A stretch of 64,000 nt of DNA from Kovacikia minuta CCNUW1 (GCF_020091585.1 NZ_CP083582.1:6148536-6212535); one strand, 5' to 3'; positions 41,035-50,184 are shown, counted from the first letter of the stretch. Translations and numbers: made by a program. Notes: generated by a model not told the origin, from the sequence alone.

Positions 41035-41646
41035 ATGCTGACCGCTTTTACGGCTGGACTGTTATTAATTACGATTTCCGAACTCGGTGATAAGACTTTC
41101 TTTATCGCCATGATTCTGGCAATGCGTCATCCTCGTCGCCTTGTTTTTGTAGGCGTGGTGGCAGCTTTGGCTGTGATGACGGTTATCTCGGTGTTGCTGG
41201 GTCAGGTCGTTTCGTTACTGCCCAAAACCTATATCCATTTCGCGGAAGTTTCTCTATTCCTCGGTTTTGGCATCAAGCTGCTGTACGATGCGAGCCAAAT
41301 GTCATCTATTCCCAGTTGTGAGGAAATGGCAGAAGCGAAAGAAACCGTTGAACAAGCCAACCTGTCACTGCGCCGAAAAGCGTCCTGGGGAATTGTTTTA
41401 CAGGCGTTTACCTTAACCTTTATGGCAGAGTGGGGCGATCGTACCCAAATTGCCACCGTTGCCCTGGCAGCTTCTAACAACCCCTGGGGCGTCACCATCG
41501 GTGCAATTGTCGGACATGCCATCTGTGCGGCGATCGCCATTGTAGGTGGCTGCTTGCTTGCCGGACGCCTTTCAGAACGCATGATCATCGCTTCAGGCGG
41601 ATTTCTGTTCCTGATTTTTGGTGCAGTCGCTTTGATGGAAGGATGA
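41035..41646 (+). CDS. TMEM165/GDT1 (UPF0016) manganese exporter
   Basis: 203 residues with two copies of the family motif E-x-G-D-[KR]-T: SELGDKTFFIAM near residue 16 and AEWGDRTQIATV near 131, each in a hydrophobic helix, six helices in all. Family members move Mn2+ (and Ca2+) out of the cytosol; the cyanobacterial homologue described as Mnx acts at the thylakoid or plasma membrane. A Mn2+-type riboswitch lies in the leader, so expression should rise with Mn2+. Confidence 0.92.
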   Translation: MLTAFTAGLLLITISELGDKTFFIAMILAMRHPRRLVFVGVVAALAVMTVISVLLGQVVSLLPKTYIHFAEVSLFLGFGIKLLYDASQMSSIPSCEEMAEAKETVEQANLSLRRKASWGIVLQAFTLTFMAEWGDRTQIATVALAASNNPWGVTIGAIVGHAICAAIAIVGGCLLAGRLSERMIIASGGFLFLIFGAVALMEG

Positions 41647-41763
41647 GGGAAAAATCAAGAATTATGAATTAAAATTATGAATTCTTGGGGTTTTCGCGTC
41701 TTCTCTTAGCCCCCATCATCCCATCACCTCTTCATCTTCCCACTCCCCACTCCCCACTCCCAA

Positions 41764-42651
41764 TTACTTTGCTGGAACGGGAGCAGGTGAGCCACTGGGA
41801 GCAGGGCTAACGCTTGTGGAGCTACTCGAAAGTTGGTTGATTTGATCCTTGTACTTTGCCGGAGCCAGTTCTGCGGCACTGGTAAAGAGGGGTTTAGCTT
41901 CTTCGCCCTTACCCTGAGCTTTGAGGACGATCGCCTTTGCCAAAATCGGACGAAAATCCTGCTTGTCCTTCTTGGCAGCCTCATCGTAAACCGCGATCGC
42001 CTCATCGTAGCGCTTCTGTTCGGCATATACTCTGCCCAACAACAGTTGGACTGAAGGCACATCCACACTTCCCGCTTGAATCTGGTTTGCCTGGGGCGCG
42101 GTCTTCAGCGTATCTTGCAGCAGTCCAACTGCGGCTTCCGGGCGCTTTTGTTGCAAGAGTAGTGTTACCAACCCATCGAGGGCATTTACATTCCCCGGTT
42201 TGGTTTTTAAGATATCCCGATAGGTTTGGGCAGATCCTTCCAGGTCACCGACTTGCTGTTTTGCCTGAGCCAATAGCACAGCATAATCTGTTTCATTTGG
42301 GTTCAACTTCGACAGCTTTTCCAGCGGCGGAATCGCCCCTTTCACATCTCCCAGACCTAACTTCGCTTCTAGTAATCCTTTCAAAGCCGTCTGGTTCTCC
42401 GGTTCGCGCTGCAAAACTGATTCGTAGCCATCAGCCTGTCGTTGCAACTGTTCCTTACTGGCAATTGGACTTGCCGAAGAACTGGGAGATGGACTCGCAG
42501 CCGTTGTTGACTGGCTCCCACTGCGAGCTACCTCAAACAGGGGAATCAGCGAAAAGCCAACAAAGGCAACCACTGCCAGGATCAGAACAACGTTGATAAT
42601 TAAGCGCTTACGCTTTTCAGCCACGGATTTGCCTCGAAACTCTAATGACAT
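41764..42651 (-). CDS. Membrane-anchored TPR protein
   Basis: 295 residues from the ATG at 42651. A basic N-terminus precedes a membrane helix (LIINVVLILAVVAFVGFSLI). A Ser/Pro linker follows, then TPR units (LQRQADGYESVLQREPENQT, GSAQTYRDILKTKPGNVNAL, YDEAIAVYDEAAKKD), and the end is another Ser/Pro-rich tail. Common in cyanobacteria; probably a periplasm- or cytosol-facing scaffold. Confidence 0.82.
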   Translation of the reverse strand: MSLEFRGKSVAEKRKRLIINVVLILAVVAFVGFSLIPLFEVARSGSQSTTAASPSPSSSASPIASKEQLQRQADGYESVLQREPENQTALKGLLEAKLGLGDVKGAIPPLEKLSKLNPNETDYAVLLAQAKQQVGDLEGSAQTYRDILKTKPGNVNALDGLVTLLLQQKRPEAAVGLLQDTLKTAPQANQIQAGSVDVPSVQLLLGRVYAEQKRYDEAIAVYDEAAKKDKQDFRPILAKAIVLKAQGKGEEAKPLFTSAAELAPAKYKDQINQLSSSSTSVSPAPSGSPAPVPAK

Positions 42652-42955
42652 ATTAACCACAAACTAAGGTTGATCAGGGAAAACAGAGGTAGGGATGAAG
42701 GATGGGGGATGAGAACACTGCACACTCTGCCATAAGTCTCAGAGGATAGCTCAAAACTCAAAACTTAAAACTCAAAATTTATTTCCACCAGCTCAAAAAT
42801 GGAGGTGGCAGGTGGTAAGCATGACAAAATTCGAGATTTTTCTCCCTTCTAAGTTTCAACTTAAAATTCAAAACTTAAAACTTAAAACTTAAAACTCAAA
42901 ATTCTTAATTCTTAATTCTCAATTCTTAATTCTCAATTCTTACCCCCCTTCTCCG
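42652..42955. repeat. Intergenic AACTTAAAACTC repeats
   Basis: ACTTAAAACTCAAAA-type units occur at about 42755-42780 and 42860-42905, and AATTCTTAATTCTCAATTC at 42900-42940. No gene is seen. Confidence 0.75.
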
Positions 42956-44005
42956 ATGAAACGCCGTCAGGCCCTTTACCGACTCATCCAGGCTTCCAGC
43001 GGTTTAATTGCTGCTAGTCTGCTGCCCGCCTGTGAAACCAGGCTCGATCCCTTATTCAAGTTCAATCAACTGAATCCGCTAGAACCTTTGCCTGACCATC
43101 TGATTACCCCGATCGGTGAATTCTACGTGCAATCCTACGCCCTTCCTCCTGACGTTGATATAAATCGATGGCAGCTAGAAATTGCAGGTGCGGTCAATCA
43201 TGCTCTAAAACTAACTTTCAAAGAGATTACTGCCGCTCCCCAAAAGAATTTTTACCTGACAATGGAGTGCATTGGAAATCCTGCGGGCGGGGATCAGATT
43301 GGGAATGCGGAGTGGACAGGAACCCCTTTACTCCCATTTCTGAAAATGGCAGGGGTAACACCTGAAGCCGTGGAATTTGCCATGCATGGGGCGGATTATT
43401 ATGAAACGACGCTGCCGATCGCAGAACTCATGCGTCCAGATGTCTATCTGGTGCATCAAATGAATCAAGTGCCACTGACAAAAGAGCATGGGTATCCTGT
43501 GCGGATCATCATTCCAGGGCATTTTGGGCAGAAGCAACCGAAGTGGTTAGTCAAGCTAGAGGCGATCGCCCAGCCCAAACAGGGGCTTTGGGAGCGGCGG
43601 GGATGGTCTAACACCGCAGAAATTCCGACCCATTCTATGCCTCGTCAGATACAGAATATCGGCGTTTGGAGCCGCAAGCACCAGGTTAGCCTTAACCGTA
43701 AAGGGGATCAGGGATGGGAAGCAGGGGTCTTAATCGGGGGCATTGCATTAGATAAATCCAGCCCCATTCGGCAAATTCAGCTCAGTACGGATGATGGTAA
43801 GACCTGGCAACGGGCAGACCAAAATCATCCCGTTTCTCCCCACGAGTGGACGTTGTGGCGTTACTTGTGGCAGCCCAAACAGCCTGGGAATTATGTGATA
43901 ATGGCTCGTGCCGAATCAGAACGCCAAACCCAACCCCTGGAGGATAGGGACAGTATGGATGGCAGTTCAGGAGTGCTTAGAATTCAAGTAACCCTGGCAG
44001 CCTGA
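42956..44005 (+). CDS. Sulfite-oxidase-fold molybdenum enzyme, exported
   Basis: 349 residues. The N-terminus ([15 protein letters not shown], then LLPAC) looks like an export signal with a possible lipobox Cys. The molybdopterin domain follows with the Mo-ligand Cys in [13 protein letters not shown] (near residue 104), [11 protein letters not shown] and [16 protein letters not shown]. The C-terminal dimerisation domain has [15 protein letters not shown]. Substrate is unknown (sulfite or a protein sulfoxide are family examples). Its end overlaps ispF, on the other strand, by 22 bases. Confidence 0.88.
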   Translation: MKRRQALYRLIQASSGLIAASLLPACETRLDPLFKFNQLNPLEPLPDHLITPIGEFYVQSYALPPDVDINRWQLEIAGAVNHALKLTFKEITAAPQKNFYLTMECIGNPAGGDQIGNAEWTGTPLLPFLKMAGVTPEAVEFAMHGADYYETTLPIAELMRPDVYLVHQMNQVPLTKEHGYPVRIIIPGHFGQKQPKWLVKLEAIAQPKQGLWERRGWSNTAEIPTHSMPRQIQNIGVWSRKHQVSLNRKGDQGWEAGVLIGGIALDKSSPIRQIQLSTDDGKTWQRADQNHPVSPHEWTLWRYLWQPKQPGNYVIMARAESERQTQPLEDRDSMDGSSGVLRIQVTLAA

Positions 44006-44478
44006 AGCAGAACAACGGCATAGGCAGCGATTCCTTCCTCGCGCCCGGTGGCATCTAATTTCTCGTTTGTGGTGGCTTTAACGCCCACCTGGTCAGGGTG
44101 GAGGTTGAGAACCTTAGCGAGACGATCGCGCATCGTTGAAATATGGGGCTTCAGCTTCGGTCGTTCCGCAATTAACACTGAATCAATATTGCTGATCGCC
44201 CATCCTTTTGTTTGAATAAGCTGATCGACCTGAGCCAACAATTTCAAGCTGTCTGCGCCCTCCCACTTTGGGTCTGTTGGCGGAAAATAGTGCCCAATAT
44301 CTCCCAGGCTTAAGGCTCCTAGCATCGCATCCATAATCGCATGGGTTAGCACATCGGCATCGCTGTGGCCCAGCAACCCCAACTCGTGAGGAATTCTTAC
44401 TCCCCCCAAAATCAGAGGACGATCTGGAACCAGACGGTGAATATCGTACCCATTCCCAATCCGAATGCTGACTGACAT
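43984..44478 (-). CDS. ispF: 2-C-methyl-D-erythritol 2,4-cyclodiphosphate synthase
   Basis: 164 residues of the MEP isoprenoid pathway. Zn ligands lie in [10 protein letters not shown] (Asp, His) and the [18 protein letters not shown] signature, and [11 protein letters not shown] follows. The C-terminal [20 protein letters not shown] is typical. Homotrimeric in the family. It converges with the molybdoenzyme gene and is divergent from the chaperone cluster. Confidence 0.96.
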   Translation of the reverse strand: MSVSIRIGNGYDIHRLVPDRPLILGGVRIPHELGLLGHSDADVLTHAIMDAMLGALSLGDIGHYFPPTDPKWEGADSLKLLAQVDQLIQTKGWAISNIDSVLIAERPKLKPHISTMRDRLAKVLNLHPDQVGVKATTNEKLDATGREEGIAAYAVVLLQAARVT

Positions 44479-44531
44479 CTTGCAAACCTCAGAACTGCTT
44501 TAGTTTAGCCTGTAAACGAACACTTCTATTG

Positions 44532-44559
44532 TTTTTATAGTTCAAATGGACTATAAAAA
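44532..44559. promoter_or_regulatory. 10-bp inverted repeat between ispF and the DUF2997 operon
   Basis: TTTTTATAGT and ACTATAAAAA with an 8-base spacer lie 54 bases upstream of ispF and 160 before DUF2997. A second weaker pair, TAGGTGA/TCACCTA, is at about 44604-44631. Either could be an operator for a divergent promoter region. Confidence 0.5.
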
Positions 44560-44719
44560 ACAGAGTTGGGAATTGTCCTGCTAATGTGGGAATTCTATTT
44601 CCTAGGTGAGGTACGTTGTAGGTCACCTAAAACCAGCAATGAGGATTAAATAACGAAACTTTTGTCGATTATTTGCTCCGTATTCCTTTGCAGAATCAGA
44701 AACCAGGTGAGTTTAAGCA

Positions 44720-44947
44720 ATGGCAGAGTATCAAAAGATTGAGTATCGCATTGGTAAAGACGGAAAGGTGACTGAAACAGTTCTTGATGGCAAAGGTGAA
44801 ACCTGCCTACTGGTAACAGAAGGATTGGAGCGATCGCTGGGTGAAGTCGAATCCCGTGAATTGTTGCCTGAATACGATGGCGATGCCGAAAATGCGGTTG
44901 GCATTGATGCCGTAACGTCACAGTCACAAACGCTCCAGCAGGGTTAG
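44720..44947 (+). CDS. DUF2997 protein
   Basis: 75 residues. The core EYRIGKDGKVTETVLDGKGE followed by a Cys and LERSLGEVESRELLPEY matches DUF2997, a small cyanobacterial family of unknown function. It begins a tight + strand cluster: four bases separate it from the GrpE-like gene. The acidic C-terminal tail is unconserved. Confidence 0.85.
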   Translation: MAEYQKIEYRIGKDGKVTETVLDGKGETCLLVTEGLERSLGEVESRELLPEYDGDAENAVGIDAVTSQSQTLQQG

Positions 44948-44951
44948 CCGC

Positions 44952-45590
44952 ATGGATACGGCATGGATTCTGAGCGAGGGCTTGATCACCGCACTCGTTG
45001 GTTTGGGCGTGCTTTTTTGGCGATCGCAGCGTACCGCCCAAGCCACCCAGGCAGCCCTTCAGCAGGAACTGGAAACGCTCAAACAAACCTCTCAGCAGAT
45101 CCAGCACGATCTGGAACAGCGCTTGCAGGAAACCACTGAGACCTTGCAAACGACGCAGCGAGAGAAAGCCGCGTTAGAAGACCAGGTGGATGCCCTGAAG
45201 CAGCAGTGTTTACGGCTTCGTACTTCTTTAGAGCAGCAAGCAACCCAGGTAGAACAAGACACCCAGGCAGCCGCTTTTGGGCAAGTGCAGGCATTGCTGA
45301 CCCAATATCCCACAGTGCGACGCATGGTGGAGGGCAAGCCCGATTTGCCTGCTCGTAATGTCGTGGCGATGTTTACGTCATTGGACAACCTGGTTCAGTC
45401 CTGGAGCTATCAAGCGATCGGTAGTCCGTGGGAATCTGTGGCGTATGACCCCCAACTGCACCAGGGGGATAGTGCTGATCTTCAGCCCGGTGAGCCAATT
45501 TACATCCGGTTTGTGGGCTATCGTCAGGGCGATCGCATCCTCATTCCCGCAAAAGTCAGCCGTACCTTGCCTTCAGGAGCCACCGTATGA
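44952..45590 (+). CDS. Membrane-anchored GrpE-like protein
   Basis: 212 residues. One membrane helix (about 5-23) is followed by a long coiled coil (about 30-105) and a C-terminal domain whose spacing resembles the GrpE beta-wing: SLDNLVQSW, then VAYDPQLHQG, then YIRFVGYRQGDRILIPAKV, compare PFDPxxHE and GYxxxxRxLRPAxV. GrpE is the nucleotide-exchange factor of DnaK. Membrane anchoring is unusual. It overlaps the Hsp70 start (ATGA), strong support for the pairing. Confidence 0.75.
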   Translation: MDTAWILSEGLITALVGLGVLFWRSQRTAQATQAALQQELETLKQTSQQIQHDLEQRLQETTETLQTTQREKAALEDQVDALKQQCLRLRTSLEQQATQVEQDTQAAAFGQVQALLTQYPTVRRMVEGKPDLPARNVVAMFTSLDNLVQSWSYQAIGSPWESVAYDPQLHQGDSADLQPGEPIYIRFVGYRQGDRILIPAKVSRTLPSGATV

Positions 45591-47164
45591 CTGCCGTTGC
45601 GATCGATTTTGGCACCAGTAATACCGTCGTCAGCATTCTGCAACCCGATACACAGGCACCCGAAACGTTGAGGTTTCCCAGCTTATCGCGTCTGTTTAGC
45701 CTCAGTGGTAGTCTCAATGGGGCAGAGGATGTCGCCGTTGTGCCCAGCCTGGTCTATGTGCGCGGTGCGGGCGATCTGGTGCTGGGAGAGATGGTGCGAT
45801 CGCAGCGGCTAGGCTTGCAGCAACCCCAACGGTTTTTCCGCACCTTTAAGCGCGACTTAGCCACCGATTTTCAGCCGCCTGCCCGCACGCTGGATGGACA
45901 GGTTTACGATGCGGCGAGTGTCGCTATTGAGTTTCTGGCGCAAATCTGGTTGGCGATCCGATCGCTCCAGATTGAACCATCGCTGCTGATCTTCACGGTG
46001 CCTGTGGGAGCCTTTGAGCGTTACCTCAACTGGTTTCAAGATCTGGCATTTAAATTGGGCTTTCCTGAGGTGAAATTTGTCGATGAATCCACCGCTGCTG
46101 CGCTAGGCTATGCCGTGCAGCGACCCGGTTCTACCGTACTGGTGGCAGACTTTGGGGGCGGTACGTTGGATCTCAGTCTGGTTCGCACCGCTGCGATGGC
46201 AACCGGACAGGAGATTTTGCGCGCCGAGGTGGTGGCGAAGGCAGATAGCTATGTCGGCGGTGAAGACATCGATCGCTGGATTGTGGACAATTACTTGCAG
46301 CAGATCGGCACGCCGCGCGAATCGTTGGGGGAAGTAGGCTGGCAGAATTTGCTGGCGATCGCGGAGCAACTGAAGATCCGTCTCTCCAGCCATGATGAAG
46401 CGAAAGAAAGCTGGTTTGATGAAGACCAACTGATGTACCACGACCTGAGCCTGAGCCGATCGCAGTTTGAAATGCTGCTAGAGAAACGCCAATTAATTGA
46501 ACAACTGCGCCAGGCGATCGATGAAGTGCTGGCGTTGGGCTTTCGCAAAGGGGTGCAAAAAACAGAGATTGATCAGGTGTTGCTGGTCGGTGGAAGCTGC
46601 CAGATTCAAGCAATTCAACAACTGTTCATTTCCTACTTTGGACGACAGCGAGTTCAACTTCACAAGCCGTTTGAAGCCGTCGCTCATGGAGCACTAGCGC
46701 TGACCCAAATTGCGGGATTGGAAGATTATTTGCGTCACGGCTATGCCATCCGCTTGTGGGAACCCTACTCCCGTTCCTACAGCTACTTTTCGCTGTTTGA
46801 ACCGGGAACCAAATATCCTGCTCAACGGGCAGAACCGCTGATGCTGCAAGCGGCGTTAGAAGGACAAACCGAAATTCGGTTAGATATTGGCGAAGTGGCG
46901 TATGTAAGCGAAGCCGAAGTGACCTATGACGCACAGGGACGCATGAGCAGCGCGCCCTTACGGCAGCAAGAAGCCTACCGATCGCTCGAACGCAACCACG
47001 AACAGGTCTGCATGGCACGGTTAGACCCACCCGGACAGTTGGGGATCGATCGCCTCGCCGTCCAGTTTGAAGTCACCGAACACCGAATCCTGGTCGCAAC
47101 GGTACGCGATTTGTTGACGGGAACGGTGCTGGTGGAACGAGGGGCGATCGCGAAGCTAAATTAG
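45587..47164 (+). CDS. Divergent Hsp70-family ATPase
   Basis: 525 residues. The actin-fold N-terminus has AIDFGTSNTVVSI (phosphate 1), VDESTAAALGYA, VLVADFGGGTLDLSLV (phosphate 2) and DQVLLVGGSCQIQAI (adenosine). It is shorter than DnaK (about 630). Instead of the usual substrate domain and lid it has a strand-rich C-terminus of about 130 residues, with no EEVD-like tail. It probably works with the GrpE-like partner at a membrane; clients unknown. Confidence 0.85.
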   Translation: MTAVAIDFGTSNTVVSILQPDTQAPETLRFPSLSRLFSLSGSLNGAEDVAVVPSLVYVRGAGDLVLGEMVRSQRLGLQQPQRFFRTFKRDLATDFQPPARTLDGQVYDAASVAIEFLAQIWLAIRSLQIEPSLLIFTVPVGAFERYLNWFQDLAFKLGFPEVKFVDESTAAALGYAVQRPGSTVLVADFGGGTLDLSLVRTAAMATGQEILRAEVVAKADSYVGGEDIDRWIVDNYLQQIGTPRESLGEVGWQNLLAIAEQLKIRLSSHDEAKESWFDEDQLMYHDLSLSRSQFEMLLEKRQLIEQLRQAIDEVLALGFRKGVQKTEIDQVLLVGGSCQIQAIQQLFISYFGRQRVQLHKPFEAVAHGALALTQIAGLEDYLRHGYAIRLWEPYSRSYSYFSLFEPGTKYPAQRAEPLMLQAALEGQTEIRLDIGEVAYVSEAEVTYDAQGRMSSAPLRQQEAYRSLERNHEQVCMARLDPPGQLGIDRLAVQFEVTEHRILVATVRDLLTGTVLVERGAIAKLN

Positions 47165-47221
47165 AAAAAGCAATTAAGTCTGAACAGAGTAAATTAACGG
47201 CTGTTGGGTTTACCTAAAACA

Positions 47222-47876
47222 ATGAGAGAAGACATACTCCAGGCACTCGTTGAACAAATATGCTCCAAATTGCCGGGATGCCTGGTGACTTTCAACGGCG
47301 CGGCTTTTAAGCTAAAAAATGATTTTTTTGGTCATGCTTTTGTAGACCAAGAAATTCAGGCTTTTAGTAATCTGCTTCAAAAGAAGTGTGGCAACAACTT
47401 TAATCGAGTGGGTGGAGATGAGTGGCTAGCTTTCTTTGAAAACTTTTCTGTGCAACAAGTTCAAAATTTATTGAAAGAATTTCACCTAGAAATCCCAATC
47501 AATGTGGAATGGAAAAGTCATGTTGAATTGAATGGAGAAATCAAGGAGATGAGAGTCACTGTGAATGCAACAGCGATCCGAGCGATGCGATGCATTTATG
47601 CCAATGCCAACAATCGTAATGAAATCAGAAGCACGGCGATCGACTTGCTGCAAAATAACTGGGGTTTAGAACCAAACCAAGTACTGAGTTTATGTTTAGC
47701 AAAAACAATACAACGTAAACGCTGGTCATGTATCGGCAATTTACCCCAACAATCCCCCATGCTGCCCTTTCTGCAATGGCGAGAAATTTGACTGGACAGA
47801 TGGTGATCTCAGTATGTATGGAGGGGAGGGTAGATGTCAGCGATGTGGAGCAGAAGTTGGCTTTTCTAATGCATAA
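47222..47876 (+). pseudogene. Degenerate GGDEF domain plus zinc ribbon, split by one extra C
   Basis: From the ATG at 47222, GAAFKLKNDFFGH (residues 26-38) and RVGGDEWLAFFE (62-73) align with GGDEF-domain motifs. The usual metal Asp residues before FK are replaced (NGAAFK), so cyclase activity is doubtful. The frame stops at 47791. If one C of CCCCC at about 47755 is removed it continues as CCPFCNGEKFDWTDGD ... GRCQRCGAEVGFSNA to a stop at 47876, a clear CxxC-CxxC zinc ribbon. It follows the Hsp70 gene by 57 bases. Confidence 0.72.
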
Positions 47877-48028
47877 TGATTCACTTCTGCTAGTTTTAGC
47901 CCTGACAGACAATTCGCTGTGATGACTGATGACGCAGACACATTTGAGATTTTGGGGCTTCCTCCAGAAAGTGAAGGATTGTAGGACACCCAGTACAATC
48001 AAAGCAGCGTGAATGCTGGAGGTCGATC

Positions 48029-48829
48029 GTGCCGTCACCGTTTCCGGGAATGGATCCTTATTTGGAACAACCTGCATTCTGGTCATCATTTCATCAGCGA
48101 TTACTGGTGGCGATCGCCGATGCGATCGGCCCTCAGTTGCGCCCCACCTACTACGCCGAGGTGGAAACTCGCACCTACCTGGATGAGCAGGACGAACAAT
48201 TATTGGTCGGAATTCCAGATGCTCTGGTCATGCGTTCAGCCCGCGCCAATTCCAGTGTTGCTACCAACGAAGAGGCTCCAGTCGCCACACGGTTGCGTCC
48301 GGTGCAAGTTCAGTTGCCGATGCCAGAGGAAGTGAAGGAAAGATACCTGGAAGTCCGAGAAGTGGGAACAGATGCGGTGATAGCAGTGCTGGAGGTGTTG
48401 TCGCCTAAAAACAAACGATCGGGAGAAGGGCGAACGGTTTATGAAAAAAAACGACGAACCGTACTCAGCAGCTTGTCCCATCTGGTTGAAATTGATTTAT
48501 TACGCAGTGGATCGCCAATGGCAATGGTCGGTGCAACGGAAACTCACTATCGCTTGCTGGTCAGTCGGGCAATCGATCGTCCTACCGCAGACTTGTACAG
48601 TTTTAATTTGCCAGATCCGATTCCCTCGTTTCCCCTGCCACTCAAATCACCGGATGCGGATATAAACGTCAATCTGCAAGAAATTTTTGCGGGAGTGTAC
48701 GATCGTGCCAGTTATGATTTGCGACTCGATTATTCCCTGCCCATTCCTCCCCCTGCCCTGTCGCAGGCTGACCAGCAGTGGTTAGATAGATTGTTAACCC
48801 CATTACGGACGCAGGATGGCATTGAATGA
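48029..48829 (+). CDS. DUF4058 family protein
   Basis: 266 residues from a GTG with GGAGG six bases upstream. The start PSPFPGMDPYLEQPAFWSSF is the DUF4058 hallmark, and AVIAVLEVLSPKNKRSGEGR follows. It is abundant in cyanobacteria and has Uma2/restriction-like spacing (E-V-LSP-x-NK), suggesting a PD-(D/E)xK fold, which is inference. Function unknown. Confidence 0.9.
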   Translation: MPSPFPGMDPYLEQPAFWSSFHQRLLVAIADAIGPQLRPTYYAEVETRTYLDEQDEQLLVGIPDALVMRSARANSSVATNEEAPVATRLRPVQVQLPMPEEVKERYLEVREVGTDAVIAVLEVLSPKNKRSGEGRTVYEKKRRTVLSSLSHLVEIDLLRSGSPMAMVGATETHYRLLVSRAIDRPTADLYSFNLPDPIPSFPLPLKSPDADINVNLQEIFAGVYDRASYDLRLDYSLPIPPPALSQADQQWLDRLLTPLRTQDGIE

Positions 48830-48895
48830 TATCTGAGGCGATTAGGTTAGCATCTTGGGGAACTCTACAAGAAGTTTTTCCTGATCTTAAGTCCC

Positions 48896-50179
48896 ATGAC
48901 TCATTCCAACTCTGATCCGCGTGATTCTGATGCCGTGCTGGGCGGCAACAATCCTGCTCCTGTCCAGGGTGCCATTCTGGGTGGGATTGCAGGAATTCAG
49001 CAAAAGCTGAGTCATCCCGATCTCACGATTCGGTTAGAAGCCCTCGATCAAGCCTGGGGCTATGGCAAGGCAGGAAAAGTTTGTCTGGAGCAGGCACTGG
49101 GCGATCGCTCCAAGACCGTCCGCCGCCGCGCCCGTTGGTTACTACGACAACCCGAAGGTACCGAAACACTGCCCCCCTCAGAACCCCAGTGGAACTTAAC
49201 CGAGCGGCTGAATCTTGATGCCTATATTTATAGGGGTGATCGTCTAACTCGCTTTGCCAATCGAACGGTTCACGAAGAGCCTGTACCCGATAATCCACTG
49301 CCAGATCCATCACAGACTGTCTATGCGTTTCGTTGTAATTATGATGAAGATACGGATGACATGCTTAGCCGCCTCAATGCCTTGCTGAATACACCGGGAG
49401 GTGAGCAGATCGAAGCCCTGGTATTTGGCATGTGGGATGACGGGGAGGGAGTTTGTACAGGGGACGCGTCATCGCGGGGATTCGTGGAACGGTTGGTAAC
49501 GCTACGCGATCGCCTACCCCGTTTGAAAGCCTTGTTCATTGGCGATATCCTCAGCGAGGAGTGCGAGATTTCCTGGCTGGTGCAGAGTGATATGAGTCCA
49601 ATTTTGCAAGCATACCCTCATCTGGAAATGCTACAAGTGCGAGGAGGAATGGGCTTACAGTTTGTGCCCCCAGAAAATGCGGTGCATGACCATCTGAAAG
49701 TACTGATTCTAGAAACCGGAGGACTGAGCCGGGAAACGGTGCAGCAAATTTGTGCCTGGAACTTTCCCTCACTTGATCATTTAGAACTCTGGTTTGGCAG
49801 CGAAAACTATGGCGGTGACTGCTGGGAACAGGATTTAGCTCCGATCCTGGATGATCTTCAGTTTCCGAATTTAGCCTACCTGGGTCTGCGCAATAGCCAG
49901 TTTGCCGATGAGATGATCGATCGACTGGTGCGATCGCCCCTGCTGGCTGGACTGCAAGTTCTCGATTTGTCGATGGGTACGCTTTCCGATGAGGGAGCCA
50001 CCAAGCTATTGGAGTGTGCCGCCATTCGGGACTTGGAGATCCTGAATGTTTCAGAAAGCTATCTTTCAGGAGCAACGATCGATCAGTTGCAGTCCCTGGG
50101 CATTCAGGTGATTGCAGACAATCAGCGCACAGAGGAATACGAAGAATATGAAGAGCGCTATTGTGCAGTTTCAGAATAG
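48896..50179 (+). CDS. STM4015-like leucine-rich-repeat protein with N-terminal AVLGG helical module
   Basis: 427 residues. Residues 10-90 are the DAVLGGNNPAPVQGAILGG module plus HEAT-like helices (LSHPDLTIRLEALDQAWGYG), a module I also associate with cyanobacterial WD40 and HEAT proteins. Residues about 100-410 match STM4015: ISWLVQSDMSPILQAYPHLE, VRGGMGLQF, LELWFGSENYGGDCWEQD, LGLRNSQFADE and VLDLSMGTLSDEGATKLLE, i.e. ribonuclease-inhibitor-type LRRs. The end is an acidic, Tyr-rich tail finishing in RYCAVSE, like the conserved tail of this family. First gene of the STM4011-4015-type set; it may present a peptide to the modifying enzymes (inference). Confidence 0.88.
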   Translation: MTHSNSDPRDSDAVLGGNNPAPVQGAILGGIAGIQQKLSHPDLTIRLEALDQAWGYGKAGKVCLEQALGDRSKTVRRRARWLLRQPEGTETLPPSEPQWNLTERLNLDAYIYRGDRLTRFANRTVHEEPVPDNPLPDPSQTVYAFRCNYDEDTDDMLSRLNALLNTPGGEQIEALVFGMWDDGEGVCTGDASSRGFVERLVTLRDRLPRLKALFIGDILSEECEISWLVQSDMSPILQAYPHLEMLQVRGGMGLQFVPPENAVHDHLKVLILETGGLSRETVQQICAWNFPSLDHLELWFGSENYGGDCWEQDLAPILDDLQFPNLAYLGLRNSQFADEMIDRLVRSPLLAGLQVLDLSMGTLSDEGATKLLECAAIRDLEILNVSESYLSGATIDQLQSLGIQVIADNQRTEEYEEYEERYCAVSE

Positions 50180-50184
50180 TTTAT

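Noticed and set aside
47728-47922. Separate 64-codon gene after the GGDEF-like gene
   Set aside because: It is in the wrong frame relative to the zinc ribbon, which explains this region better.
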